The position numbers were made by a program, and so were the translations under genes. Shown piece after piece: positions 46,201 through 58,934 of a stretch of 64,000 nucleotides of DNA. The DNA is taken from assembly GCA_015680685.1 (NCBI GenBank), contig MNCI01015772.1, positions 1 through 64,000 on the forward strand. The letters run 5' to 3'. Source of the DNA: Gnetum montanum. Lineage: Eukaryota; Streptophyta; Gnetopsida; Gnetales; Gnetaceae. Below the pieces are notes generated by a model. That model made no database searches, was not told where the DNA came from, and saw only the letters and a list, made by a program, of their open reading frames with translations. Numbering within the stretch: the first letter of the stretch is position 1; each line of letters starts with the position of its first letter.

Positions 46201-48589
46201 ACATATAAGATTGAAATATTATCCAATTTGGATTTTTGGTGGCATAGCAATGGGAACTAATGCAGCATCCAACCATATCTTAATTTAGATAGTTTCATAC
46301 ATATCTTCGTTGTCTCACTATCCATCCTTAAAATTACTTCCTAATTCACAATGTCTAAGTTGTCACGATTTATTCTGCATCTCTGTCATTCCTCTTAAAC
46401 ATGTAACCCTGTAACAGATTCCAAGAAAATTGTGCACCTTACTCAAGAGTTCCTCTCCATAATAAGTTATATTAGAGGAAGAGATTCTATGAATTGACAT
46501 GAATGAAAGTAAAAAACTAATGATAATGGTTTTTCACTATATGCTCATATCTACTGGTGGCCACAGTCTACTTTAGTCTAGGACAAGATCTAGCAAGGCC
46601 TTCTCTTATCAAGTAAATTAAAACATTGTTTCCAAAGAAAAATGGTATAATAGATACTTGCAATTTTACAATTAAGCCAAGCCCAGTTGTAGTCCATCTT
46701 TTTCCTCTCAAAGGATCTGTCTCCTTCACTTGTGTTAAGTTTGAAGTAAAACACATCAAGTGTAGGAAGTGAGTGCTTCTCCATTTATCATAATATTGAA
46801 TATTTATTATAACAATTGTTATCCTGGATTATTTAGCCCTATTAATGTTACTTTTTGGGAATTCCTCTTTTCATATCTGCAGTTAGAGACCATTTAGTGA
46901 TAAACCAAATATGAAGCTGAAATCAAAACTATAATATGATTGGATATGAAGCTGAAATCAAAACTATAATATGATTGGATCAATGCCAGTCTTCTTCCTG
47001 TCTTGAGAAAAACTGACTCCATAATTGACCATCATGGTATACAATGCAATTCAGTTAAATCCAATGATTTTTCAGAGTTTTTTTTTTTCGTTTTGGCTTT
47101 TTTTGTTTTTTGTTTTTTTGGGTTTCCTTTCTTAAATGTTGCACCATGACGTTTCCAAACTTCCGCATAAATGTGAAATATTAGTCAATGAAATAGCTGA
47201 TTTCAAACAACAATTTTGAACTCTATAATCTCCAAGCTTCATTATAATCTCCTGTGTTTGGACAAAGTTTTGCTATAAAATTCTAGCAAAGTAGCATGCC
47301 TACCCAGCTTGATTTCACTAATCAGATTGTCCTCTACTGTATAAATATTGCTTCATAACCGGCATAACCATAATTGTGCTTTTGTATTAAACCAAGCAAA
47401 TAAAAAACAAATTATTTGGCATAATGTTAAAAGCAAAACACTGCAAATAAGATGTACTGCTGAGCAGTGACTGAATTCCTTAAAAAAAGGATTGAAACTA
47501 AAAATTTTGACCAACCTACTTCTTTAAATGACCAATCCTTAAAACAGTAAGACTTTCAAATATTGCAGGAACCGCAAACTCGAATGGTCTCCAGGCTTCC
47601 AAACCACTGAAACTAATTCAAATGACTTCATAACCCATAAATGTACAAAGGCCATCATGAGAACCTTAAACAGAATTTTAGCATCTCATATGAAATACCA
47701 GACTCTGCTAATACTGAAAATCCAAACCAGAATCTGGACAAGGGCTGAATAACTATTTACAAATAACCGCCGAGGATTCCAGGCCGATGCAGATAACCTA
47801 CAAAACTGAACTCCATAGAACGGTTGATGCTTTTTGCTACCTGTATATCTGCAATCCTGTGGTTGTCGATGGGTTTGCGCATCAATGGAGGGAAGCCAGA
47901 CGGGCAAGAGAGAAACCTCATAACAGCAGCCGGAGCACAAATACAAAAATTACCCTTAAACACCATCATTTGTGCCGCTTACTGAACTTGTATCCAAAGG
48001 GAATTCCATCTGCAGGATAAAATTAAAATCCAATCAACCCACCACTAACCTTGATACTCGTGTTTAAAATAATAATGGCTCCAAACTTTCATGGCAAAAG
48101 CACAAATCTCTGTGTCCGTGTCTTTTCTGACCGTCGGGTTTACTCTCTATTTTGGATAATTTCTCCTTGGTTAAGTTGATCATAAGTACCCGAGGAGATC
48201 TAGAATCATCCAATAATAGTTATTGAATGCATGAAAAGTAGTAGAAGCTTAGAAGAGGGCAGGGCACAAGTTAAATGTCTTGGTCTGTTATTTTCAGTAA
48301 CTCAACATTGCTTATTGGAACTAGGATAAGGCTTTATTATGGATGGTTTTGGGTAGCCTTTTAACATATCTATGTCTTCAGCTTAGCATTTTTCTTCAAT
48401 ACATCTTGTTCTCTTCAGCTTGTAATATTACCCTTAATGTCCCAAGTTACTAACCCTTGTATTTTTAATACAAGTTAATTAAATCATATTGCAGTTGGAA
48501 CAAAATTTAAGGCTTAGTAATCAAATAGTTTCAAGGTCCTTTCACTCTTATCTGCCTTCCCAAATACATACATAAAACTAGACGGATGA
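43217..48589. other. Low-copy AT-rich region with a few exon-like islands
   Basis: No retroelement domain was recognised in 5.4 kb. The minus strand holds short stretches with protein-like composition: 46,656-46,784 (MEKHSLPTLDVFYFKLNTSE, then RKKMDYNWAWLNC), 47,258-47,343 (VEDNLISEIKLGRHATLLEF), and about 45,590-45,660 (SKGSKAMEAENMEENNKK). A GC-richer patch at 47,680-48,150 ends, on the minus strand, in DGIPFGYKFSKRHK and a stop near 47,970. I do not recognise any of these and could not join them by consistent splice sites, so they are noted, not called as a gene. Confidence 0.3.
46909..46978. repeat. Perfect 2 x 35 bp tandem duplication
   Basis: The unit starts ATATGAAGCTGAAATC and ends ATATGATTGG; copies at 46,909-46,943 and 46,944-46,978 are identical. 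No coding role seen. Confidence 0.9.
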
Positions 48590-48655
48590 GCGGCAATGTA
48601 CCTCTATGTTTAACCATACTCCATAATGCGATCCAATCGAATTTGGTAGACCTTA
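48590..48655 (-). repeat. Fragment of the A/B/C LTR 3' end, reversed
   Basis: On the minus strand this reads TTCGATTGGATCGC, then TATGGTTAAACATAGAGGTAC and GCCGCTCATC, matching the last 55-60 bases of LTR C (TTCGATTGGATTGTGC, GTATGGTTGAGCGTAGG, CTGCTCATCA). It abuts the left edge of the second Tat-like copy at 48,656, which cut the LTR short or recombined with it. Confidence 0.55.
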
Positions 48656-50869
48656 AGTCTTAGGATGACCAATGTAGCATAGAATGCCCACCAACTCCAC
48701 GATGATGAGAATGGGCTTCAAATAAACCCTACATGGCCAAAACAAAAACATTATGATAGACTGAAATTTCTTAACAAATTTAGAAAAAACATACTATTTA
48801 AAAGTGAAATTAGCCTTTGTAAAAAGCTCTAAGGTGTTTATTTAAATTAGCTTAAGAAATTCCACAAGAAAGCATTATTACAACTTTCACAACCTTACAT
48901 TATGACCAATTGGAATTTCTTAACAAATTTAGACAAAACATCCTAGTCAAAGGTAAAATTAGCTTCTATAAAAAGCTCTAAGGTGTTTATCTAAGTTGAC
49001 TTTAGAACCCCATAAATAACTTTTTACTTCATAGCCTAAAATATTATAGCCAAAATTTCATAGCCAGAATTAAGCCTTAGTTTAAACCATGCCTAAATTT
49101 AGAAAAAGCATATAGCGATAGTAAAACAATTCTTTCTAAAAATAGTAAAGTCTTTACTTTTCTTTAAAAACAAACTTAAAACATAAGTTTTACATTAATT
49201 TGACAAGAAAAACTACACATATCAATCACATTCATCCAAAACTTAACCTTATTCACACAATTTAGCCAAAAAAAAAATCATTAAAAATTCATATGTGCTT
49301 CAATTTTAGTGATTTCATTATGGAAGGAATCATGAAATCATAAGCTTTGTAGCATGACTGTTACAACTTGAAATACATAAGTGTTTTTGCATGGAACATA
49401 AACAAACTACCAAGAAACTGTAGTTGTTACCATAAATCCCATTTCATGTAGGGTTGGTAAAACATTTGCCAAATATTCTTTTGAGCTTAAAATAAAATGA
49501 TTCTACCACCATTTGAAAGAATAAATTGAGACTTATGCATCCATGTTTGATAAAAAAATCAAAACCCTCATTGTTTATGCAAAAAAAACTCACCAACTTG
49601 GACAAGAATCTAAAAACAACAGCATCCTCATTTTGACATAGGTTTAGGGAAAATTTCATTTTAAATCCAATTAGAGTGATTCTACCTCCATGGGAAAGCT
49701 AAGGTCAAGATCTAGCTATCCATAACCAAAAAACAACCAAAACCCTTTCTGTTTGCTTAGAAAAATTCATGAATTTACATGAATATCTAAAAACGGCATA
49801 GAAACCTAACTACACTTTTTTAGGAAAATAGCCATAACTTAATCGTTTCAAAGACAAATCAAATGAGATAAAAGCCATTGGAAATATTAAATGTAGAGCT
49901 ACAAACCCATAACATTAAATTTCAAAAATATTAAGTCATTTCGCTAAGAAAAAATACACATCATTGCTTGGTTTTTTCTTGTAAAAAGCTAAAAAGCTAA
50001 AATCCAACTTAACATAGCCTTAAAGAAATAGCAAAAATAGCCAAAATAACTCATACCCATTAGAAAAAACACCTAAATAATTGGGTAGTATTTTGTCAAA
50101 ATTTAATTTTGATAAATACTTTTGCCTAGATCTGAGAAAATGGCCCTACCCCAAAATTTTTGGAAAAAAGCATAAAAACAACAATCCTAATTTCAAAAAG
50201 TGAATCTACTAAAGCCAAAATAATGAAATGACCATAGATCAATGTAGGAACAACCAAAATAAGAAGGGGGATTTCATTAGAATTTTGTTTTACCCTTTCT
50301 ATCAATGTATATCTAAGAAAAATGGGCCCACACATGGCAAGAAAAACATGAAAAATAGGTAGAAATGAAAGCAAAAATGTGTGTAACTGCCTACCTCAGA
50401 GTAGCAATAGATGAGGCCTAGATGGAGATAGGCCTAGGAAATCCTTATAGGTCCCTATCATGCTCATCTTCCTTGTGAATCCTAGGATTCTAACTCTTTC
50501 CCCCACATTGCTTTGGCCCCACGACAGGTTGAACATTGGGAATGGTTTGAATCTATGAAAGAATGGGATATCAACGCTAATTGCAAGGAAGATGGGAGGC
50601 TTCCACATTAAGATTGGTGCTCTTTGCAAAACAAATATTTGCTAGAGCTCTCCTTGAATGTGCTGTTGGTGAAGAATGATAATTGTGATTGAAACTTGTG
50701 AAATTTCACAATAAAAACCACATCAAAACCTAAAACCCCAACTTCTAAACCCTAATTTCCCATTTGTGCATGATAACTCCAAGTCCACTAAAGTGAAAAG
50801 GGGAAAAAGTGCACTAAAAATCAAAATTTTAAAATTTTGGGTTTTGGACCCCACCATACACCTTCCTTC

Positions 50870-53640
50870 TTAGCTAAAAAACTACATCAATGCTAAGATC
50901 TTGCCATGCATCCATGAAGGGGTTGTTATGTCCAGCATGGATTCATGCCTCCCATCTTACAAAACCATTAAAATATAACTATCTTACCATTTTTAGTAGC
51001 TACAATCAACCTTTTTAGACCTAGGCTGCCAAAAGAGGGTTGGACATCAACAAATCTAAACAATTTGGGTTTCCACACTGAGGAAAACTTTCCCAACATG
51101 AAAGAAGGGGGTAATAGTCATTCAAACCCCCCAACACCCATCTAGCCTATGATTAAACCCCAACATAGGCCAATATGATCTAAAACCCCTACTCAGTGGC
51201 CATTGCTCAAAGCCCAATGACCCTTAAACCTTGTCGAAATCCTCTGGAGCATTTGAATGTTCAAAAAGTAGTCAAATATGATATAGTACTATCATCCCCC
51301 TCTCATCCATGCTAGGGTCATCATGCCTAGTGTGGAACAAAGCGGGGAGACTACATGAGATACTTAGAAACCTCCAAAATATTGAGTCTTGGCACCTAAT
51401 ATTGATCATCGACACTAGCAACCCTGTAGGTTGACATGCATGGTCAATTGGATGTCAAACTAGCCTAGATCTAACCTTCATGATTCTTTTACATTGGGGG
51501 ATACCTTTTCCATGCTACCCACTATGAAACCTAGGAGGGCTAGTGAGGAGTTCCAAAAACAAGAAAATAATGGCAAAATGTCATGGACTAACACTAGAAC
51601 CATCATAGCCTTTCTAGATGCCACTAGAATGCCAAAAATCAATAAAAATCAATCCCCTAAGGTTCTTCCACACTAAGGAGGACCTCCTCCATGCTGAGCA
51701 TTCTTTCCCAAGTATGGATGGAATCGGGGAAACCAAAACTCTTGAAATTTACATGTAGTTTAACTTCTAGAAGCAACCTAGATCTTTCAAAAGTCACCTA
51801 AAGTAGACCATAATTGCCTTCCTTGGATTCTCCATGTTGAGGAGGATTCCATCCCCACTGAGCATACTAGCCCTAGTGTGGATAGAAGAGGGTGGGTGTG
51901 GGGGGGGGGTGTTGTGGTGGAGAGCTAGAAAACCTTCTCACATCCCTCAAAATAATCAAATTTTTATCTTAGACATTCATAGCCAACACCAGCAGTCCTA
52001 TAGACACTCATGCATAGCCAAAAATCCTTCCCCCAAATATTCCACACTGATCATGAAGGCCCCAGCATGGAAAAACGTGGAAAATCCCAAAAACTATCTA
52101 ATAATCCTTGAAAAGATCAAAATTTTACATCAAGTATCAACAATCAACACTAGCAACCTTAGAAGCTTACATGCATAGCTAGAAATGTCAAAATTAGCAA
52201 AACGTAGTGCCTCCTAGTTCCTCCACAGTGAGGGCTTCCTCTTCCATGTTGGGAAACATGGAAGAAAAGGGGGGAACTCTAGGGAAACTCCAAAATGTTC
52301 TCTAGACACATCAGTCAAACACCCTGGAACCTTAAAAACCATCTAGGAAACCTTCAAATTGGCTGAACATGACCTCAAACCCTAGTCCTCAACCTTAGCA
52401 AACTTGGAGGCACACATGCACGATCAATTGAGGCCAAAAGTAGCCCATATCTAGGATGTATGGTTCTTCCATGTTTGGAATCCCTTCCTCTATGTTTCAC
52501 AACATGGAAATTGAGGGTGGACTAATTTGGGGCTCATAATCACCTTAGAATAACATCAAATAACCTTACATGCATTCTAGAACCATGCTAGTAGCTATTG
52601 AAGCCCTCAAACATTGAAAAATTTATGCCAAATGGCAAGAAAATGGTTCCCCCAAAGTCTTCCATTTTGAGCTTCCTAACCCGAGTGTGGAAAAGGGGAG
52701 TAAGTCAAAAGAACACTTACAAGTACTTACAATTATCATATTTTGACATGGAACCCTAACCCTTGGCCCTAGCAACTTCAGAAGTTGATAATTGTGACCG
52801 GAATTGGCCTAGATATGAGATTCTTGTCTCATCCATACTAGAGAGGATTCCCTCCATGCTAGGTTATGTGTAAACAAGGGAGGAAAGGTTCTTATCCACT
52901 TTTGATGGTAAGAGGACACTCCTAGAAAAAAACAATTTATGCTAGAGAAGCCCAAGACCTCATAGCCTTAAGATTTTTCTCATTTGACCTTGTTTTAATC
53001 TATAAAATCCATTCCCTCCAATATTCCATGCTAGAGCAACTTCCCTAGTGTGGAAATAAAGGGGGAAGACCTTAGATGCCCTAGAACATCCTTCAAACAT
53101 GTCCAAAAATAGCTAGAAAGTTGCAAAATAATGATCTATATCCCTAGAGGCCTAGGAACCTCATCAATGCACTCCCGAACCACCCTAAATTCAACCTTTT
53201 CCCCATATTTCCATGCTAAGGATACTATGCTCAGCAAGAAGGGAAAATCCACTTGAACATGTTTTGACACCCCACATTACCTCAAATATCCTCAATGAAG
53301 CTAGGGAATGCACAACTCCCTAATGTAGGTTCCAACTACCTGTTTGATCATGTTTGATCCTATTTTTTCTTGAACCTTGGTTCTCCATACTAAACCCCCT
53401 CTTTCACATGCTGGCCAGTGTGGAAACAAGGGGGGAAGGCTTCAAAACCTATTTTTTGACCTTTACAGATCTTCTAAGTTCCCAATTTTGATAGATCTGG
53501 CCCTATGCTACCTTTGGGAAGTCCTAAAACTTTAAGTTTATACCTCTAGATGCTCCAAAACCCACTTTCTCTAGTTTCCATGCTAAGGGTCCCTTCTTCC
53601 ATGTTGACCAGCATGGAAATAAGGGGAGCCTAGCATGGAA
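50870..53640. repeat. Diverged tandem array of about 190 bp units (copy 2)
   Basis: Fifteen cores can be placed near 50,905, 51,080, 51,300, 51,490, 51,668, 51,830, 52,030, 52,220, 52,463, 52,660, 52,833, 53,012, 53,203, 53,383 and 53,577, mean spacing about 190 bp. The best dyad, at 53,597-53,618, is TTCCATG, eight bases, CATGGAA. A G-run after TGTGGAAA-AAGGGG closes most cores. Units correspond one to one with those of copy 1, so the array predates both insertions. Confidence 0.7.
51886..51920 (+). repeat. G-rich tract in copy 2 array
   Basis: GAGGGTGGGTGTG is followed by a run of 12 G and then TGTTGTGGTGG. It follows the GTGTGGATAGAAGAGGG part of one array unit. It is not the unit that carries the G tract in copy 1. 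Confidence 0.8.
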
Positions 53641-54479
53641 GCCTCAAAACACTTGATTTTTGGATCAAAATTACCTAGAAATAGCCTAGACTAATGTCCA
53701 AACTCACTTAATACCTTGTAGCCTTAAATCATGGCCAATTCAAGCCTAAAGCTAGCAAAACCTGGCCTTTTTTCTTACCTACATTAGCCAATTTCACCAT
53801 ATGTAACCTATTTTGCTTGATTTTTTGCCATATTACATAGTGTTTTGGCTTGCTTTTGACTTGTGTTGCATTGTTGATTTTGTTGACCTTCTATGGCCTT
53901 TATACAACCTTATATGTTATTTATTTGTCTTATTATAGCCTTATTTACCTTTTTTTAGCCTTTGAATGGTATCAAATAGTCAGATTTGACCTTTCCTAAC
54001 CATTGTTTGACACCATGTGATCATGACCTACTAAGGCTTTAAACTAGCATCATGGCCCACTAAGGCCTAAAACTGTTGAAATTGTAATCTTAGTTGATCA
54101 TTTTTATCCTTTTTTTTCATATTTCCCCTTATTTGAGCTTTGTTTGGCCTTTATGATACTTTATTGAATTGTTCCTATCTCACTGATGATCTTGGATAGC
54201 CTTCTTTACATTAGATTTCATGTATTGGCATAGTTCATAGCATTTTAGCATTAGTTATTCACCTTTACCCAAGATCCATTTAATATGCTTTTGGTTGATA
54301 TTCAAGATCAAAGTATGAGTACCTAGGAGCAAATTAGTTTGCCTTTGTGTCTACATGGATCTCACGGTGATGTTGAACAGTGTATTGACCCTAATTGACT
54401 AGATCGTAAGCTTAAGTGATTGTAGACCACATAGCCTTAATAGAGAAGCCTCTAGAATTACCTAAAAGCCTAGTCAAAA

Positions 54480-56815
54480 CCCTTGACCTAGAGGTAGGTA
54501 ACATAACCAAAGACTCTAGTTGAGGTTCCTGTCACAACACAAAGTGGTGAGGAGAAAACCTTTAAACTAAGTTTCTCGTTGGAACCTCAATATGCTCAAG
54601 ACATCACCAAGGTCCTACAAAGTAAGATTAAGGAATTTTCTTGGTCATATGAAGACATGCTAGGCCTAGACTCATGTTTATTCTAGCATAACATCATACT
54701 AGATCCTAGTATTAGATCAGTTAAGCAAAAAGTGCACAAAACTAGACCTAATTTGGCCTTAGAAGTTCATGATGAGATCTCAAAGCTCTAGCAAGCTAGT
54801 CTCATTAGGGATATCAACTACATGGAATGGGTGTTCAACATAGTGGTAGTCCCTAAGAAAAATGGGAGTATCTATATTTGCATTCATTTTAAACACCTAA
54901 ATAAAATGACCATCAAGGATGACTTCCCTTTACCTAGTATTGATCAACTAATCGATACTATGGCTGGACATGGCTTGTTGTCCCTTATGGATGGATTCTT
55001 GGGATATAACCAAATTAGGATCAACATAGAGCACCAACTTAGCATGACCTTTATGACCCCATTGGGTAGCCGTGGCTATACTATGATATCATTTGACCTT
55101 AAAAACACTAGAGCGACCTATCAATGAGCCATGACCTTTATATTCAATGATTACATGTTAGGATTACTTAATAATTATGTAGATAATATAGCCATTAATT
55201 CTAAAGTGGTCAATGATCATGCTAATGACATAGAACTTATGCTTAAATGATGCCTCAAATACAAGCTTAGGCTTAATCCTAGGAAATGTGTCTTCAATGT
55301 CAAGATCAGTAAGATTCTTGGCTTTGTAGTATCTAAAGCGACGATACATGTTGCTCTTAATAAGTTTAAGGTTATATCCAAATTAGCAAAACCTACCAAC
55401 CTTAAGGAGCTTTGAGGATTACAAGATAGATTACAGTTTATTCATAGCTTTATTACTAGACTTATGGATAAGTGACAACTCTTGGAACACTTACATAAGA
55501 AATGGATTCACTAGGAGTGGATGACTCAATGCCAAGAGACATTTGAAAACCTTAAGAAAGATTTGGTACAACTACTAACACTCTATCCTCCACAAGAGGG
55601 TAAACTATTTTACATCTACCTTGCTATCTCAGATACATCCATTACCTCTCTACTTTTCAAAAATGTGATGATGAAGTAGAAATATATGTATACTACCTTA
55701 GCCATGTATTAGTTATTCACAAGACCCAATACACTAAAGTGAAGAAGTATTGTCTAGCATTGGTCTTGTCTTTGAAGAAGTGCAGATAGTAGCCCTTTAG
55801 AAGCCAAGTCAATGTCATTTGCAAGGACAACACACATAGATTGATAATGATCAAAATTTATGAAAGTAGTTGTATAGTCTAATGAAAAGTCATAATCGTA
55901 GGTTTTGACCTACATTACATCTCTTAGTCCTCAATGAAAGGTCAAGCTATAGTTGTACAACTCACAATTTCACCTATTGATGACCATGCAACCATAGATC
56001 CTAAATTCCCTAATGAGAATATTAACACAGTTATCCAAGTACCCAAGGATTATGATCTGGTCATGCACTTTAATGAAGCTTCAATTGCCCATGGGGATAG
56101 TGTTTCTACGATCATAACACTCCCATCTAGTGAGATCTAATCTTTCACCTATTGTTTTGGGTTCCCATGTACCAAAAACATAACAGAGTATAAGGGTTTG
56201 ATCAAAGGGATGATGGTAGCTTGTGACCTAGGAATTAGACACTTAGCAATCAAAGGCAATTCACAACTCATGGTTAACTAAGTAACCAAAGTCTATGCAT
56301 GTAAAGCCAAACACTTACAATGAAACTGTGACCTAGGAAAGAAATTGTTACAATAGTTCACAAACATTGGTATCCAACACATAACCTAAAATAAGAATTT
56401 CATAGCTAATGCAATTACAACATTAGGCCTTAGTGTCATCTTAGAGTTGTTTAGTAAGTTTTCCACTTTAACCGTGGACTATGGTACTCCTGTTACATAG
56501 AACACTCAGCATACCTTTGTTTCCATCATTTATACTACTCCTTCCATGGAATGGTATGATTATATCAAGTTTTACCTTATGCATGGAAAATCCTCACAAG
56601 GCCTAAGTACTGGTCAAAAGGATGCCATATGTAAGTGATCAAAGCATCATAGGTGATAACACATTATGTTGAAAATCCTATGATAGCATACTCATAAAGT
56701 GATTAGTTAAAACTAACGCAAGAACAATCTTAGAGGAGGTTCACAAGGATGCTTGTGGAGGACATATAGGACCAAGAGCTATGATCACTAAGATTAGATG
56801 GTTAGGCTACTATTG
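54480..56815 (+). pseudogene. Ty3/gypsy pol relic (copy 2), cut by the gap
   Basis: The open RT segment 54,822-55,127 reads VFNIVVVPKKNGSIYICIHF, then SLMDGFLGYNQIRINIEHQL; it is better preserved than copy 1 at SFMDGF-type residues. The catalytic YVDD is YVDN here. RNase H follows around 55,500-55,900, then the archaeal-type RNase H (MHFNEASIAHGD at 56,070; GNSQLMVN near 56,260) and the start of integrase (EEVHKDACGGHIGPRAMITK), which keeps the zinc histidine lost from copy 1. Multiple stops; inactive. Confidence 0.8.
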
Positions 56816-57401
56816 NNNNNNNNNNNNNNNNNNNNNNNNNNNNNNNNNNNNNNNNNNNNNNNNNNNNNNNNNNNNNNNNNNNNNNNNNNNNNNNNNNNNN
56901 NNNNNNNNNNNNNNNNNNNNNNNNNNNNNNNNNNNNNNNNNNNNNNNNNNNNNNNNNNNNNNNNNNNNNNNNNNNNNNNNNNNNNNNNNNNNNNNNNNNN
57001 NNNNNNNNNNNNNNNNNNNNNNNNNNNNNNNNNNNNNNNNNNNNNNNNNNNNNNNNNNNNNNNNNNNNNNNNNNNNNNNNNNNNNNNNNNNNNNNNNNNN
57101 NNNNNNNNNNNNNNNNNNNNNNNNNNNNNNNNNNNNNNNNNNNNNNNNNNNNNNNNNNNNNNNNNNNNNNNNNNNNNNNNNNNNNNNNNNNNNNNNNNNN
57201 NNNNNNNNNNNNNNNNNNNNNNNNNNNNNNNNNNNNNNNNNNNNNNNNNNNNNNNNNNNNNNNNNNNNNNNNNNNNNNNNNNNNNNNNNNNNNNNNNNNN
57301 NNNNNNNNNNNNNNNNNNNNNNNNNNNNNNNNNNNNNNNNNNNNNNNNNNNNNNNNNNNNNNNNNNNNNNNNNNNNNNNNNNNNNNNNNNNNNNNNNNNN
57401 N
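56816..57401. other. Assembly gap (586 Ns)
   Basis: Run of N that interrupts the integrase of the second Tat-like copy. Sequence on its right side is not integrase. Confidence 1.
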
Positions 57402-57994
57402 CTTTTGAAAGTTACCTGTCATTTAAAAGACATAACATATTACAAGATGTAATATATAGTTGGTTTTAGTGTTGGTTGTAGGATTGGCTTTGTTGATGCA
57501 ACTAATTATTCTTAAATTAAGATGTTTTCTATTTTGATGTCATATTATAAAATTACAATCTAAACATAATTATTAAAAAAGATAGTACAATGAATTTCCT
57601 TTGGGAGTTACCCCTAACATTTTAATTGAAACTAGTTTGCTTTCACCTTATTGAAATTCTCAAATTTTCATCTTATCTCCTCTAAAGTATAAATGTGGCA
57701 TTGGGTTTGCAATTTACAAGTTCTACAATGACTATGTCAATATGGCATACAATAAACCATAAATTGGTCCACATCTATTATGTGGCAGATGCATGGTAAA
57801 TCAGGGTATGCATGGCATGCATACATACCCATATGAAGTGCTTTAGTGTGTACACGTGTGAGAAAAATTCTAAATATATGTGACAATAGATACAAAATTT
57901 ATAAAAGTAAGAAATTGAACACTTTGCAATTGCGCACTACAGTTCTACATAGGTTGGTTGACATATAAAATACTTTTTGTATTATTTAAACATA
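57402..57994. other. AT-rich sequence right of the gap, no feature
   Basis: No continuation of the retroelement and no open frame of note. It leads into a SINE-like block. Confidence 0.35.
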
Positions 57995-58287
57995 TCTTTG
58001 GGTCCCACCTTGGCTTGCTAGTGGGCACATACTAGCAGGTAGGGTTGGGACCCAGTGACATACATAAGCATGATTAAGATGATCATGTAATGTACATGGA
58101 TGGGTTATATGAAATGACCCATAAACCGATGTGGATCAGTATATGGTCTTCCATGATATACCACTATGCCTTAAAGAAAATACCTTATCTATGCTTGGAA
58201 TATCCCTCCAAGCTAGCTTACAATGTGCTAGAATTGGGATTCAAACCAATACATCTAACATGCAAAGCATTTGAGCCAACTAGCTAA
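57995..58287 (-). mobile_element. tRNA-derived SINE with terminal hairpin
   Basis: On the minus strand a tRNA-like head starts near 58,287: an A-box-like TAGCTAGTTGGCTCAAATGC, then the B box GGTTTGAATCCC about 35 bases on. The tRNA-unrelated body runs down to 57,995, where 57,999-58,022 and 58,031-58,054 form a hairpin: nine perfect pairs at the base (TGGGTCCCA with TGGGACCCA), six at the top (GCTAGT with ACTAGC), loop GGGCACAT. Pol III box spacing and the body length of about 290 bp fit a SINE. The apparent open frame across it is not coding. Confidence 0.5.
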
Positions 58288-58424
58288 GGTTTAGATATAG
58301 CTTGTGCTCAACACACAATTATGTTCTATTTAAGTTCTATAAAAGACCCATTTTTTCTATACCTCTTTTTAATACCACCTCTTCTCAAAAAAAAAAAAAA
58401 CCATTCAAAAGAGATGTTAGCTTA

Positions 58425-58640
58425 GTGGTTCCAATGGGAAAAGCTAGGTTATAAACAAAGGATTTAGGTATTCATCATTTTTTTGTCTTAAAAGGAATTA
58501 ACAAAAAGAAGTATCAACAAGAGTAATGATGAGTTGTTAGCATAGTAGTAAGAATCTTAATTTGGAACTTCCAAGTTAAGAGTTTAATTTTGGTGGGCAA
58601 TGCTAAGTTATAAAATTAATTTGACTATATGTCTTGGAGA
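58425..58640 (+). mobile_element. Two degenerate tRNA-derived SINE heads
   Basis: GATGTTAGCTTAGTGGTTCC near 58,425 and GAGTTGTTAGCATAGTAGTA near 58,530 both resemble Pol III A boxes (TAGCNNAGTGG). The second is followed after 40 bases by AAGAGTTTAATTTTGGTGGG, a decayed B box. Downstream text to about 58,800 may be the SINE body. Confidence 0.35.
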
Positions 58641-58934
58641 GGGTTCATAACTTGGAATGATAGTAAGGTAGTTCTTTCTTAAGTCATAATACCTAGGATC
58701 AAGCCTAAGTGCAACTACTCGAAATAAGTTAGGCTTGCAGTCATCCACCAATCCTCCTAGAACTTTACGTAGGGGGATGAGGGTTAAGCCTCTAGATAAT
58801 GATTGTATAATACTACTAAATCTTACACTGTAAAGTAAAATCATATGAAAGGTTAGATGTATCATGGATAATGGCTTATAAGCATTTACATGTACAACTA
58901 GTTAAAAAAATTTCAACATATTTTACAATGAAAC

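Larger units (their letters stand above)
48656..56815 (+). mobile_element. Tat-like Ty3/gypsy element, copy 2 (truncated both ends)
   Basis: Collinear with 30,484-38,808: AT-rich leader (48,656-50,870), 190 bp-unit array (50,870-53,640), and pol as far as the integrase zinc region, where an assembly gap begins. The left end stops inside the minus-strand frame region of copy 1. No integrase sequence reappears after the gap, so the element ended or was broken inside it. The order and internal distances of both copies agree within about 2%. Confidence 0.8.

Noticed and set aside
47078-47135. T-rich tract as a terminator or poly(A) tail of a retroposed copy
   Set aside because: The tract is interrupted, with no source gene or target duplication next to it; simple low complexity.
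47985-48130. Two-exon minus-strand gene end (KVWSHYYFKHEYQ joined to DGIPFGYKFSKRHK)
   Set aside because: The implied intron is about 40 bases, below the size plants splice; the first part may be chance similarity to a Ty3/gypsy RNase H block.
58230-58290. A functional tRNA gene on the minus strand
   Set aside because: Pol III boxes are present but the acceptor and anticodon stems do not pair; it fits a SINE head.
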